The translations under genes and the position numbers were made by a program. From NCBI RefSeq assembly GCF_006346395.1, contig NZ_VDMS01000001.1, positions 682,001-746,000 on the forward strand: 64,000 nucleotides of DNA, read 5' to 3'. The DNA comes from Nocardioides plantarum. GTDB lineage: Bacteria > Actinomycetota > Actinomycetes > Propionibacteriales > Nocardioidaceae. Positions 39,669 through 48,494 of the stretch are shown here, piece by piece. Within the stretch, counting starts at the first letter, position 1. Every line of letters begins with the position of its first letter. A model generated the notes under the pieces. The model was given only the letters and a program-made list of their open reading frames with translations. It was not told where the DNA came from and searched no databases.

Positions 39669-39700
39669 ACGGCCACCGGTCTCACCAGACCGGTGGCCGT
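39669..39700. terminator. Bidirectional terminator between the HtrA-type and GNAT genes
   Basis: Perfect 14 bp arms ACGGCCACCGGTCT (39669-39682) and complement (39687-39700) with a 4 nt CACC loop, between convergent gene ends. The U-run is weak (GTTC). Confidence 0.75.
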
Positions 39701-39706
39701 TCGGCG

Positions 39707-40750
39707 TCAGGCGAGGAAACGCTGGAACTCGCCCATCCGCGAGACCGGCCGGAAGCCCAGCTGCTCGTTGACGCCGATCATGTGGTCGTTGACCTCGGCG
39801 TTCCAGGTGGACACCCGCGTGGTGTCGCTGCGCTCGCGCTGCAGCAGCCGCTGGTTGGCGACCTTGACCGCCAGGCCGAGCCGGTGGCCACGGTGGTCGC
39901 GGTGCACGAGCGTGCCCCACTGGTAGGCGACCGTCGAGGCGTCACCCTGCACGAGCATCGAGTAGGCGGCCACCGTGCCCGCGCCGTCGAGCGCGACAGA
40001 GTGGTACGCCGTGCGCTGCTGTCGCGCGATGCTCTCCTCCTGCTCGCGGAGCCGGGCGACGTCGACGTTCATCGCCTCGTGCTCCATCTCGCCCATCGGC
40101 GCCTCGGTCATCAGGCTGCCGTCGAGCTCGGCCCAGCCCTGGGCCAGCTCGTCGGGGACCGGGCCGGCCCACGACCGGAGCTCGTAGCCCTCGTGGCGCG
40201 TGGCGGCCTCGGCCGCGAGCTCGTCGAGCAGGGCGTCGGCGACCGGGAGGTCGAGCCAGCGCTGGACGTCGCTGATGCCGAGCCGGTAGCCCGCTGCCTC
40301 GGCGAAGGCCACGTCGCGCGAGCCGTCTGCGTCATGGCCCGACGTGCCGTGCTCGTAGCGGAACACGACCTCGCTCGTGAGGCGGGTGCGGCCAGCTGTG
40401 GCGACGGCCCGCTCGACGTGCGCGAGCATCGTCCGCCCGTGCCCGCGCCGCTGGTGCTCGGGCGCGACGGCCACCTCCACGGAGGCTGCGGTGAGGTTCT
40501 CGAGCAGGGGTAGGTCGACCGCACCCATCGCCACGACCTCCCCGTCGACCAGGCCGGCGTAGGCGGTGCGGACCTCGTCGGAGGTCGGCTGCTGCCACTG
40601 CACCCGCGTCTCGCCGAGGCCGTAGACCTGGGCCTCCTCGACTCCCACCGCCGCCTCGAGCGCGGCCTTGTAGACGGCGTACCAGGCCTCGAAAAGCCGG
40701 TCGTCGAACGGGTCGACGGTGACGATCTCCAGGTCTCCGGGGCTGCTCAT
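39707..40750 (-). CDS. Tandem-GNAT acetyltransferase
   Basis: 347 residues with two GNAT domains. The first (about 5-165) has the acetyl-CoA loop VAVAPEHQRRGHGRTMLAHV. The second (about 190-345) has TLVHRDHRGHRLGLAVKVAN and ends WNAEVNDHMIGVNEQLGFRPV. This double arrangement resembles mycothiol synthase-like and related actinobacterial proteins, but it is not MshD by obvious motifs. The substrate is unknown. The ATG overlaps the stop of the ABC-F gene by 4 nt, so they are coupled. Confidence 0.85.
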   Translation of the reverse strand: MSSPGDLEIVTVDPFDDRLFEAWYAVYKAALEAAVGVEEAQVYGLGETRVQWQQPTSDEVRTAYAGLVDGEVVAMGAVDLPLLENLTAASVEVAVAPEHQRRGHGRTMLAHVERAVATAGRTRLTSEVVFRYEHGTSGHDADGSRDVAFAEAAGYRLGISDVQRWLDLPVADALLDELAAEAATRHEGYELRSWAGPVPDELAQGWAELDGSLMTEAPMGEMEHEAMNVDVARLREQEESIARQQRTAYHSVALDGAGTVAAYSMLVQGDASTVAYQWGTLVHRDHRGHRLGLAVKVANQRLLQRERSDTTRVSTWNAEVNDHMIGVNEQLGFRPVSRMGEFQRFLA

Positions 40751-42471
40751 CGGCTGCGGACCACCCGTCCCTCGTCCCAGACGGGCCCGTCAGACTCGTA
40801 GACCTCACCGTCGGCGCCGTAGACCAGGAACCGGTCGAAGCCGCGGGCGAACCATCGGTCGTGGGTCACCGCGAGGACCGTGCCGTCGAAGGCGTCGAGC
40901 CCCTCCTCGAGCGCCTCGGCCGACTGCACGTCGAGGTTGTCGGTGGGCTCGTCGAGCAGCAGCAGCGTCGCGCCGCTCAGCTCGAGCAGCAGGATCTGGA
41001 AGCGGGCCTGCTGCCCGCCGCTGAGCGACTCGAAGACCTGCTCGGCCTGCGCGCTGAGCTCGTAGCGGTCGAGCACCCGGCTGGCCTGCTCGCGACCCAT
41101 GCCGGTGCGGCCCACCCCAGCGGTGCCGCCGTCGCCGCGGTGCAGGATCTCGACGAGGGTGCGACCGACGAGCTCGGGGTGGTCGTGGGTCTGCACGAAC
41201 CAGCCCGGGCGCACCCGAGCGCCGAGCTTGGCGACGCCGCGGTGCTCGACCGGCTTGATCGTCACCTCGCCGACGGGCTGGTGCTCGACGTCGGGGTCGC
41301 TGCCGCCGTTGGCCAGCAGCCGCAGGAAGTGGGACTTGCCGGAGCCGTTGGACCCGAGCACGGCCACGCGCTCGCCGTACCAGACCTCGAGGTCGAACGG
41401 CCTCATCAGCCCGGTGAGCTCGAGGTCGGTGCAGACGACCGCGCGCTTGCCGGTGCGGCCGCCCTGCAGGCGCATCGAGACCTGCTGCTCGCGGGGCTGC
41501 TCGATCGGCGGCCCGGCCTCCTCGAACTTGCGCAGCCGCGTCTGGGCGGCGCGGTACTGGCTCGACATGCCGTCGTTGTACTCGGACTTGATCTTCAGCC
41601 GCAGCACGAGCGCCTTGATCTTGGCGTGCTCCTCGTCCCAGCGTCGGCGCATCTCCTCGAAGCGCGCGAAGCGGTCCTTGCGGGCCTGGTGGTAGCTGGT
41701 GAAGCCGCCGACGTGGGTCCACACGAGGTTGCCGCCGCCACCGGCGCCGAGCTCGACGGTGACGACCCGGGTGGCGGTGTTGTCGAGGAGCTCGCGGTCG
41801 TGGCTGATGAACAGGATCGTCTTGTCGGAGGCGCGGATCTTCTCCTCCAGCCAGATCTTGCCGGGGACGTCGAGGTAGTTGTCGGGCTCGTCGAGGAGCA
41901 GTACCTCGTCGGGGCCGGCGAGGAGGTACTCGAGCACGAGACGCTTCTGCTCGCCGCCGCTGAGGGTCCGCAGCTCGCGGTACTTCGCCTTGTCGTAGGG
42001 CACGCCGAGCGCCTTGATCGTGCAGACGTCCCAGGTGACCTCGAGGTCGTAGCCGCCGGCGTCGGCGTAGTCGTGCAGCGCCTCGGCGTACTTCATCTGG
42101 GTCTTCTCGTCGTCGGTCTCCATCAGCGCCAGCTCGCAGGCGTCGACCCGGGCGGCCGCCGTACGGATGCGGGGCGGGCTCACCGACAGCAGCAGGTCGG
42201 CGACGGTGGGCTCGTCATCGGTGATCGAGCCTGTCGAGATCCCCGCCTTGACGTCCTGGCGCATCACGCCGAGCCCGCCGGTGCGGGTGACGGCACCCGC
42301 GTGCGGCACGAGGTCGCCGGTGACGATGCGCAGCAGCGTCGTCTTGCCGGCCCCGTTGGCCCCGACCAGCGCGACCTTGGCACCCTCACCCACCCGGAAC
42401 GACACGTCGTCGAGCAGCACCCGCCCGTCGGGCAGCTCGTACCTGATCCCGCTCACGTCCACATGGCCCAC
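40747..42471 (-). CDS. ABC-F family ATPase
   Basis: 574 residues, GTG at 42471. It has two ABC cassettes and no membrane segments: Walker A GANGAGKTT and signature LSGGEQKR with LLLDEPDNYLD in the first; GSNGSGKSHFLRLL, LSGGQQAR and LLLDEPTDNLD in the second. The linker of about 80 residues (RFEEMRRRWDEEHAKIKALVLRLK...) is the ribosomal P-site tRNA interaction motif region. ABC-F proteins act on ribosomes; some give antibiotic resistance, others are housekeeping factors. The second Walker A has Ser-His in place of the usual Ser-Thr. Confidence 0.9.
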   Translation of the reverse strand: MGHVDVSGIRYELPDGRVLLDDVSFRVGEGAKVALVGANGAGKTTLLRIVTGDLVPHAGAVTRTGGLGVMRQDVKAGISTGSITDDEPTVADLLLSVSPPRIRTAAARVDACELALMETDDEKTQMKYAEALHDYADAGGYDLEVTWDVCTIKALGVPYDKAKYRELRTLSGGEQKRLVLEYLLAGPDEVLLLDEPDNYLDVPGKIWLEEKIRASDKTILFISHDRELLDNTATRVVTVELGAGGGGNLVWTHVGGFTSYHQARKDRFARFEEMRRRWDEEHAKIKALVLRLKIKSEYNDGMSSQYRAAQTRLRKFEEAGPPIEQPREQQVSMRLQGGRTGKRAVVCTDLELTGLMRPFDLEVWYGERVAVLGSNGSGKSHFLRLLANGGSDPDVEHQPVGEVTIKPVEHRGVAKLGARVRPGWFVQTHDHPELVGRTLVEILHRGDGGTAGVGRTGMGREQASRVLDRYELSAQAEQVFESLSGGQQARFQILLLELSGATLLLLDEPTDNLDVQSAEALEEGLDAFDGTVLAVTHDRWFARGFDRFLVYGADGEVYESDGPVWDEGRVVRSR

Positions 42472-42801
42472 GAGAGGCCATTGTCCTGCACTGCCGGTGT
42501 CAGGCGCACATCGTTTGTGCCAGGTCGTCGAGGACCGCGCGCACGTACGGCGCCGACGCAGCCAGACACCGGTCGGTCACACGTCGGTCGAGGTGCGAGG
42601 GCCTCTGGGCCCGAGCCTCGAGACCCCCGCAGCCGGCGTGCCTGGCTCGATCGAGGCGTCGTCTGATGTCGCTCATGGGTGCCAGACGTGCAGGGGCGGC
42701 AGTCCTCACATCGACGACCGGAGCGATTCCCATGCACCGGGCGCACGCGAATCACTCTGATCACCACTCCCGGCGACCGCCGCGTTCGACAGACGCTCGG
42801 C
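42472..42801. other. 330 bp gap between the ABC-F and tri-repeat protein genes
   Basis: No gene is supported here. It contains the 40 bp palindromic repeat copy C and otherwise unremarkable sequence with a slightly lower G+C (around 42680-42790). Confidence 0.5.
42586..42625. repeat. 40 bp dispersed palindromic repeat, copy C
   Basis: Begins GGTCGAGG and ends TCGAGACC around a GGGCCTCTGGGCCC centre; 5' flank CACACGTC as in copy A. Only the centre differs strongly from copy A, which suggests selection on the ends and on palindromy. Confidence 0.8.
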
Positions 42802-44721
42802 TCAGTAGCCCTCGACCTGGCTCGCGACGAGGTCAGCGAGCGCCTGGGTGGGGGCGGTGACGGTGACGATGTGGTCGGCGCAAAGGCCGACCTGCCACCG
42901 GCCGTCGGCCGCGGGCCGGGCGAGCGCTCGATCGCCCGTGCACGACGGGATAGCGCCCGAGACCGTGACCTCAACTGCGGGGTCGCCGGGCACGACGGCC
43001 GTGATGCCGTCCTCGAGCCGGACGGTGCGCCACTCGGTCACGTCGGGCGGACCGGTCCCGACCGGTCGGGCGCTGGCCAGGATCCGGCGGCGGGTCGGGG
43101 TCGAGACGCCGTCGACGCCGACGGTCTGCGTGCCGACGAAGACCCAGCCCTGGCGGGCGCCGACGCCCGGCGGGGTCCACGTCGCGTCGATCGTCTTGGA
43201 GACCACGACCCCGGGAATCCTGCCGTCACAGACGTTGCTGCCCGGGGGCTGGACCGACCCGCCGCTGGCGCCGAACGAGCAGCCGGTGACGTCACTCCAG
43301 TCACTCGGCACGTCCACGGAGATGCCTCCCACCGACATCGTCGTCCAGTCGTCGACGTCGTCGGACTCGCGCTCCCGCTCGCGGACCGAGAGGGCGACCA
43401 GGTCGGTGAGGGCCTGGGTGGGGCCGACGACGTCGACGAAGCGGTCGCCACAGTAACCCGCGGCCCACCGGCCGTCCTCGCGCTGATAGGCCCGGGACGG
43501 CCCGCCGGGATCGCGGCAGTCGACGTCGGCCTCGCTGAGAGACACCTCGACGGCGCCATCGACCGGCACCTCGGCCAGGTAGACCTCGCCGACCTCGACG
43601 CCCTCCCACTCGGCCAGGTCAGGGACCGCAGTGCCGACGGGTCGAGCCGAGGCGAGGATGCGGCGTGCGGTCGCGAACGGCGCGCCCTCGACGCTCACGA
43701 TCTGGCTACCGGCGAGCACCGATCCGAGGCCCTTGTCCAGGTATGGCCCGACATAGCGGGTCGAGGACTCGTCGAGGACGGTCGCTCGAGGTCCGGTCGA
43801 GGCGCAGGTGCCTCCCGCTGGGAGCAGGGTGCCGACCCTTGCGCACCCGACCTGCCGCCAGCCCGGCGGCACGTCCACCGCCACGTCGGCGACAGTCAGC
43901 GTGGTCCAGCCGTCGGTCGTTCCCTCGCGGACCGAGGCGGCCGCGACGTCGGTGAGCGCCTGCGTGGGGCCGACCAGGTAGTGGCGGTCGCCGGTGCAGA
44001 GCGCCACGGTCCAGCGCCCGTCCCCGCGCTCGATCGCGCCGGCGCCCCCGCCCGAGCACCGGCGGTCCCCCGACGGCACCTCCACGTCCACCTCACCGCC
44101 GACCGGTACGTCGGCCACGAAGCCGTCGCCGACGGCGAGGCTCTCCCACGTCTCGACGTCCGGGACCGGATCGCCCTCCGGCCGGGCCGAGGCCAGGATG
44201 CGGCGAGCCGTCGCGTGGTCGAGGCCGGCCGAGTCCGCGACGTCGACGACGACGTCGCCGACGTCGACGTACCCGGACGTCTCGTCGGCCGTCAGACCGG
44301 GCCTCGACATCCCGGTCGACAGCTGCTTCGCCGCCCGGGACACCGTGACCGCCCACGCGCACCGGTCGGCGGTCGGGGAGGCCCACCCGACGATGTCGCG
44401 ACCGCAGTCGGACGGACCGGGAACCGAGAGTGCAACAGGAAGGTCGAGGTCTACCCCCATCGCAGAGACGGTGGTCCACTCGGCGGCCGCCGGCGTGGTG
44501 TCCGACTCCGACGGGCGCCGGTCGGTGTCGGACCGGTCCGCGGCCAGCACGCCGACCGGCACGGCGGCCACCACGACGGCGACCGCGGCGGCCAGCGACA
44601 CCCGCCGGCGTCGACGTACGGCGGCCCGACGGCGGGCCCTGTCGGCCAGCCCACCGACCCCCGGGGCGGACTCGGCCCCCTCGGCCAGCGCCTCGCCCAG
44701 CCGCGACTCGAAGTCACTCAT
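42802..44721 (-). CDS. Membrane protein with three tandem extracytoplasmic repeats, candidate anti-sigma partner
   Basis: 639 residues, ATG at 44721, overlapping the sigma gene by 8 nt. A cytoplasmic part of about 40 residues (FESRLGEALAEGAESAPG..., RRRAAVRRRRR) precedes one membrane helix (about 42-62). The rest is three homologous repeats of about 185 residues, starting at W82, W272 and W459. Each has WTT...VDVP, a Cys pair, RRILASARP (173, 353, 545), a DGRW...LC segment and PTQAL (252, 434, 624). No family recognised. Arrangement with the sigma factor suggests a surface sensor that inhibits it; no zinc anti-sigma motif is present. Confidence 0.75.
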   Translation of the reverse strand: MSDFESRLGEALAEGAESAPGVGGLADRARRRAAVRRRRRVSLAAAVAVVVAAVPVGVLAADRSDTDRRPSESDTTPAAAEWTTVSAMGVDLDLPVALSVPGPSDCGRDIVGWASPTADRCAWAVTVSRAAKQLSTGMSRPGLTADETSGYVDVGDVVVDVADSAGLDHATARRILASARPEGDPVPDVETWESLAVGDGFVADVPVGGEVDVEVPSGDRRCSGGGAGAIERGDGRWTVALCTGDRHYLVGPTQALTDVAAASVREGTTDGWTTLTVADVAVDVPPGWRQVGCARVGTLLPAGGTCASTGPRATVLDESSTRYVGPYLDKGLGSVLAGSQIVSVEGAPFATARRILASARPVGTAVPDLAEWEGVEVGEVYLAEVPVDGAVEVSLSEADVDCRDPGGPSRAYQREDGRWAAGYCGDRFVDVVGPTQALTDLVALSVRERERESDDVDDWTTMSVGGISVDVPSDWSDVTGCSFGASGGSVQPPGSNVCDGRIPGVVVSKTIDATWTPPGVGARQGWVFVGTQTVGVDGVSTPTRRRILASARPVGTGPPDVTEWRTVRLEDGITAVVPGDPAVEVTVSGAIPSCTGDRALARPAADGRWQVGLCADHIVTVTAPTQALADLVASQVEGY

Positions 44722-45271
44722 CGTCGTCCCCCTCCCCCAGCCCGGAGCCCAGCTCGATCCTCAGCGTCGCCAGCCCACGCGAGACGCGCGAGCGGACCGA
44801 TCCCTCCCGGACCCCCGTCAGCGCGGCGATCTCGGCGTACTCCAGCTGCTCGTAGAAGCGCAGCACCACGGCCGTGCGCTGGATCTCGGGCAGCGCGCGG
44901 CAGGCGTCCCAGATGCGGCGGCGCTCGTCGTGCTCGGGACCGGATCGGTCGGGTACGACGACGTCGGCGACCTGCTCCACCGGCGTGACGCGACGGCGCC
45001 AGGCCCGCCAGCGCGAGGTGTGGGCGTTGACGACCATCCGGCGCACGTAGGCGTCGACGTCGTCGACCGCACCGACCCGTGACCACCGGGGCAGGGCCCG
45101 CGAGAGGGCCTCCTGGACGACGTCCTCGGCCTCGCCGGCGTCGCCGGTCAGCGTGTAGGCGAGCCGCAGCAGCGCGGGTCCGCGAGCCGCGACCCAGTCG
45201 TCGAAGGCCGGGTGGGCCGCTCGTGCTGCACTCCCCACGCCCCGCTCCGTCCGCTCGGCCACCGTCTCCAC
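44714..45271 (-). CDS. SigE-family ECF RNA polymerase sigma factor
   Basis: 185 residues. Region 2 (FDDWVAARGPALLRLAYTLTGDAGEAEDVVQEAL, about 23-56) and region 4 (LPEIQRTAVVLRFYEQLEYAEIAALTGVREGSVRSRVSRGL, about 127-167) are complete. The GTG start at 45271 lies 6 nt downstream of the -10 of a GCAACA-N16-CGTTGA promoter, so the message may be leaderless and autoregulated. It is followed by the tri-repeat membrane protein with an 8 nt overlap. Confidence 0.88.
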   Translation of the reverse strand: METVAERTERGVGSAARAAHPAFDDWVAARGPALLRLAYTLTGDAGEAEDVVQEALSRALPRWSRVGAVDDVDAYVRRMVVNAHTSRWRAWRRRVTPVEQVADVVVPDRSGPEHDERRRIWDACRALPEIQRTAVVLRFYEQLEYAEIAALTGVREGSVRSRVSRGLATLRIELGSGLGEGDDDE

Positions 45272-45277
45272 GCATCT

Positions 45278-45305
45278 TCAACGGTCCGGCCCCCGATCGT
45301 GTTGC
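45278..45305 (-). promoter_or_regulatory. Putative autoregulated ECF promoter of the second sigma gene
   Basis: GCAACA - 16 nt - CGTTGA on the minus strand. Same -35 core and exactly the same spacer as the promoter of the first sigma gene at 12035-12062. Confidence 0.55.
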
Positions 45306-45403
45306 GAGGGCACCCGGAGGCGGGTAGCGGCGTCTTGCTACTGACGAGTTAGATAGGTGTGACCGTTCGCATCAGCACCGACGCCGTCGCAGGAGGCAAC
45401 CGC

Positions 45404-46552
45404 ATGCAGCTCGCCCTGTCCGAGGAGGACCAGCAGTTCCGAGAGGAGATGCGTTCCTACTTCACGACGAAGGTCTCCGAGGAGATCCGCACGACCGTCG
45501 CGGAGGGGCGCGAGCTCACCCGGGAGCAGATCGTCCAGAGCATGCAGGAGCTCAACGCCGGCGGGCTCGCCGTACCCCACTGGCCCGAGGAGTGGGGCGG
45601 CCGCGGGTGGAGCGAGCTCAAGCGCCACATCTGGCACGAGGAGATGCAGGCGGCGTGCGTGCCGGTGCCGCTGGCCTTCAACGCCAGCATGATCGGGCCG
45701 GTCATCGCGCAGTTCGGCACCGATGAGCAGAAGCAGGAGTTCCTGCCCAAGACCGCCAACCTCGACATCTGGTGGAGCCAGGGCTTCTCCGAGCCCGATG
45801 CCGGCTCCGACCTCGCGAGCCTGCGCACCACCGCGGTCCTCGACGGCGACGACTGGGTCGTCAACGGCCAGAAGACGTGGACGACGCTGGGCCAGTACGG
45901 CGACTGGATCTTCACGCTCGTGCGCACCGACCCCGAGGTCAAGAAGCAGGCCGGCATCTCGATGCTGCTCATCGACATGAAGTCGGAGGGTCTCGAGGTC
46001 CGTCCGATCGAGCTCATCGACGGCGGCCACGAGGTCAACGAGGTCTGGTTCACCGACGTCCGCGTCCCGGCCAAGAACATGGTCGGCGAGGTCAACAGCG
46101 GCTGGACCCAGGCCAAGTTCCTGCTCGGCAACGAGCGCGTCGGCGTCGCACCGGTCGGCGCCACCAAGCGCGTGCTGGCCCGGGCCAAGGAGGTCGCCGC
46201 GGCGACCATCGCCGAGGACCCGCTGTTCCGCGCGCGCATCGTCGAGCTCGAGAACGAGCTGCTGGCCCTCGAGCTGACCGCCCTGCGCGTCGCGGCCCAC
46301 TCGGCCGGCGGCGAGCCCCACCCCGCCTCCTCGGTGCTCAAGCTCAAGGGCACCGAGCTGCAGCAGGCGGTGAGCGAGCTGGTCGTCGACCTCGGCGGCC
46401 CGGCCACGCTCGCCTCGGGCGAGGGCGACGCCACCCTGGCGTGGTACCGCCGGAGCACCCCCACCTACCTCAACCTCCGCAAGGCGTCGATCTACGGCGG
46501 GTCCAACGAGATCCAGCGCCAGATCATCAGCCGCGGCATCCTCGGACTCTGA
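45404..46552 (+). CDS. Acyl-CoA dehydrogenase (first of pair)
   Basis: 382 residues. The ATG at 45404 is chosen because AGGAGG lies 7 nt upstream and the fold begins at once (MQLALSEEDQQFREEMRSYF). Features of the ACAD fold: WWSQGFSEPDAGSDLASL, WVVNGQKTWTT (FAD/substrate region) and YGGSNEIQRQIISRGILG at the C-terminus. It inserts an alpha-beta double bond in an acyl-CoA using FAD and ETF. The second ACAD begins 15 nt downstream; such adjacent pairs form alpha2beta2 heterotetramers in actinobacterial steroid and side-chain catabolism, a plausible model here. Confidence 0.9.
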   Translation: MQLALSEEDQQFREEMRSYFTTKVSEEIRTTVAEGRELTREQIVQSMQELNAGGLAVPHWPEEWGGRGWSELKRHIWHEEMQAACVPVPLAFNASMIGPVIAQFGTDEQKQEFLPKTANLDIWWSQGFSEPDAGSDLASLRTTAVLDGDDWVVNGQKTWTTLGQYGDWIFTLVRTDPEVKKQAGISMLLIDMKSEGLEVRPIELIDGGHEVNEVWFTDVRVPAKNMVGEVNSGWTQAKFLLGNERVGVAPVGATKRVLARAKEVAAATIAEDPLFRARIVELENELLALELTALRVAAHSAGGEPHPASSVLKLKGTELQQAVSELVVDLGGPATLASGEGDATLAWYRRSTPTYLNLRKASIYGGSNEIQRQIISRGILGL

Positions 46553-46567
46553 GCAGGGAGCACAGAC

Positions 46568-47713
46568 ATGGACTTCAGCTACGACGACGAGCAGAACGCA
46601 CTCCGCGACGCCGTGAAGGGCCTGGTCGGCAAGCAGTACGCCGACTGGGAGAAGCGCCGCCAGACGGCGGCCGAGGACCCCGGCTTCGACGAGAAGCTCT
46701 GGACGCAGATGGCCGAGATGGGCCTGCTGGGCCTGCCGTTCAGCGAGGACGACGGCGGGGTCGGCGCCGGGCCGGTCGAGATCGGCATCGTGTGCCGCGA
46801 GCTCGGCCGGGTGCTCGCGCCCGAGCCCTACCTCGGCTCCGTGGTCTACGCCGGCGGCCTGGTCGCCGCCGTCGGCACCCCCGAGCAGCGCCAGGAGATC
46901 CTCGGCGCCCTGTCCGGCGGCGAGAGCGTGCTGGCCTTCGCCCACGACGAGCCCGGCCACCGCTGGGGTCCCGAGGCGCACGACGTCACGGCCGACGGCG
47001 AGGGCCGGCTGACCGGCGTCAAGGACGGCGTCCTCCACGGCGCCCGCGCCGACGTGCTCGTGGTCAGCGCGGTGCTGCCCGACGGCGGCACCGGCCTGTT
47101 CCTGGTCACCGACGGTGGCGGCGAGCGCACCGGCTACTCGACCCCCGACGGCGGTCGCGCCGCCCGCATCACCTTCGACTCCACCCCCGCGACACCGCTC
47201 GGTGCGGCCGCGGCCGACGTCACCTCGAGCATCGCCACGGTCCAGGACATCACCCGGATCATGGCCGCCAACCAGGCACTGGGAGCGATGCAGACGCAGC
47301 TCAAGGCGACGGTCGACTACCTCAAGAGCCGCAAGCAGTTCGGGGTCACGCTCAATACCTTCCAGGCCCTCAACTTCCGCGCCGCCGACATGTACACCAG
47401 CCAGGAGCTGACCCACAGCCTCGTCGACTGGGCGACCATGGTCGTCGCCGCCGGCGACCCGACCAAGGTGGCCGACGCGGCCGCGCGGGTCGGTCTGCAG
47501 GTCTCGCGCGCCGGACGCCACGTCGGCCAGGAGGCGATCCAGCTGCACGGCGGCATCGCCATGACGGCGGAGTACAACGTCGGCACCTTCACCGCCCACC
47601 TCACCGCGCTCGACCACCTGCTGGGCGACGCCGGCCACCACCTGCGCACCCTCGACGCGCAGCTGACGTCGTACGACGCCATCGACCCGCTCGACGTGGC
47701 GGCCACGGCATGA
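46568..47713 (+). CDS. Acyl-CoA dehydrogenase (second, divergent partner subunit)
   Basis: 381 residues. The ACAD fold is recognisable from MDFSYDDEQNALRDAVKGLV, MGLLGLPFSEDDGGVGAGPVE, DYLKSRKQFGVTLNTFQ and AIQLHGGIAMTAEYNVG. The middle domain is weaker (VLAFAHDEPGHRWGPEAHDV), as in the partner subunits of heterotetrameric ACADs, and the C-terminal motif that carries the active loop in the first subunit is replaced by TAHLTALDHLLGD. It lies in a tight plus-strand run with the first ACAD and two SDRs. Confidence 0.88.
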   Translation: MDFSYDDEQNALRDAVKGLVGKQYADWEKRRQTAAEDPGFDEKLWTQMAEMGLLGLPFSEDDGGVGAGPVEIGIVCRELGRVLAPEPYLGSVVYAGGLVAAVGTPEQRQEILGALSGGESVLAFAHDEPGHRWGPEAHDVTADGEGRLTGVKDGVLHGARADVLVVSAVLPDGGTGLFLVTDGGGERTGYSTPDGGRAARITFDSTPATPLGAAAADVTSSIATVQDITRIMAANQALGAMQTQLKATVDYLKSRKQFGVTLNTFQALNFRAADMYTSQELTHSLVDWATMVVAAGDPTKVADAAARVGLQVSRAGRHVGQEAIQLHGGIAMTAEYNVGTFTAHLTALDHLLGDAGHHLRTLDAQLTSYDAIDPLDVAATA

Positions 47714-47723
47714 CCCCCGCACG

Positions 47724-48476
47724 ATGAGAGGTCTCGCGGGCAAGGTCGCGGTCGTCACCGGCGCGAGCCGCGGCATCGGCCTCGGGGTCGCCCAGCGGCT
47801 CGTGGCCGAGGGCGCCCGGGTCGTGATCACGGCCCGCAAGCCCGAGCCGCTGGCCGAGGCCGTCGAGCTGCTGGGTGGCGCCGAGCACGCGCTCGGCGTC
47901 CCCGGCAACGCCGGCGACCCCGCCCACCGCGCCGCGGTCGCCGCGGCCGCCGTCGAGACCTTCGGCAGCCTCGACCTGCTGGTCAACAACACCGGCATCA
48001 ACCCGGCGTTCGGGCTGCTGATGGACCTCGACCTCGACGCCGCCCGCAAGATCATGGACGTCAACGTGGTGGCGGCCCTCGGCTTCACCCAGGAGGCCTA
48101 CCGGGCCTGGATGAAGGAGCACGGTGGCGCCGTCGTCAACGTCTCGTCGCTGGGCGGCGTGCGCCCGGCGCCGTTCATCGCGTTCTACGGCGCCAGCAAG
48201 GCCGCGCTGATCTCCCTGACCGAGACCCTCGCCCAGGAGCTCGGCCCCGACATCCGCGTCAACGCCGTCGCGCCGGCGGTGGTCAAGACGAGGTTCGCCG
48301 AGGCGCTCTACGTCGGTCGCGAGGAGGAGGCCTCGGCCAACTACCCGCTGAAGCGGCTCGGCGAGACCGACGACATCGGCTCGCTGACCGCGTTCCTGCT
48401 CTCGGACGACGCGTCCTGGATCACCGGTCAGACGATCGTCGCCGACGGCGGCATCTCGTTGCAGGGCCAGCACTGA
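47724..48476 (+). CDS. Short-chain dehydrogenase/reductase (first)
   Basis: 250 residues. Classical SDR: TGASRGIGLGVA (nucleotide loop), NNTGIN (NNAG-like, with Thr in place of Ala), Ser in VNVSSLGG, catalytic YGASK and the C-terminal ITGQTIVADGGISL. It probably oxidises a hydroxyacyl-CoA or related alcohol in the same pathway as the flanking ACADs. It starts 11 nt after the second ACAD. Confidence 0.92.
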   Translation: MRGLAGKVAVVTGASRGIGLGVAQRLVAEGARVVITARKPEPLAEAVELLGGAEHALGVPGNAGDPAHRAAVAAAAVETFGSLDLLVNNTGINPAFGLLMDLDLDAARKIMDVNVVAALGFTQEAYRAWMKEHGGAVVNVSSLGGVRPAPFIAFYGASKAALISLTETLAQELGPDIRVNAVAPAVVKTRFAEALYVGREEEASANYPLKRLGETDDIGSLTAFLLSDDASWITGQTIVADGGISLQGQH

Positions 48477-48494
48477 TGGGACAGCACTGATGGG
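48468..48494 (+). repeat. Tandem 13 bp duplication at the SDR-SDR junction
   Basis: CAGCACTGATGGG occurs at 48468-48480 and 48482-48494. Each copy holds a TGATG stop-start overlap, which creates a four-codon mini-ORF (MGQH, 48476-48490) between the two genes. Confidence 0.9.
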
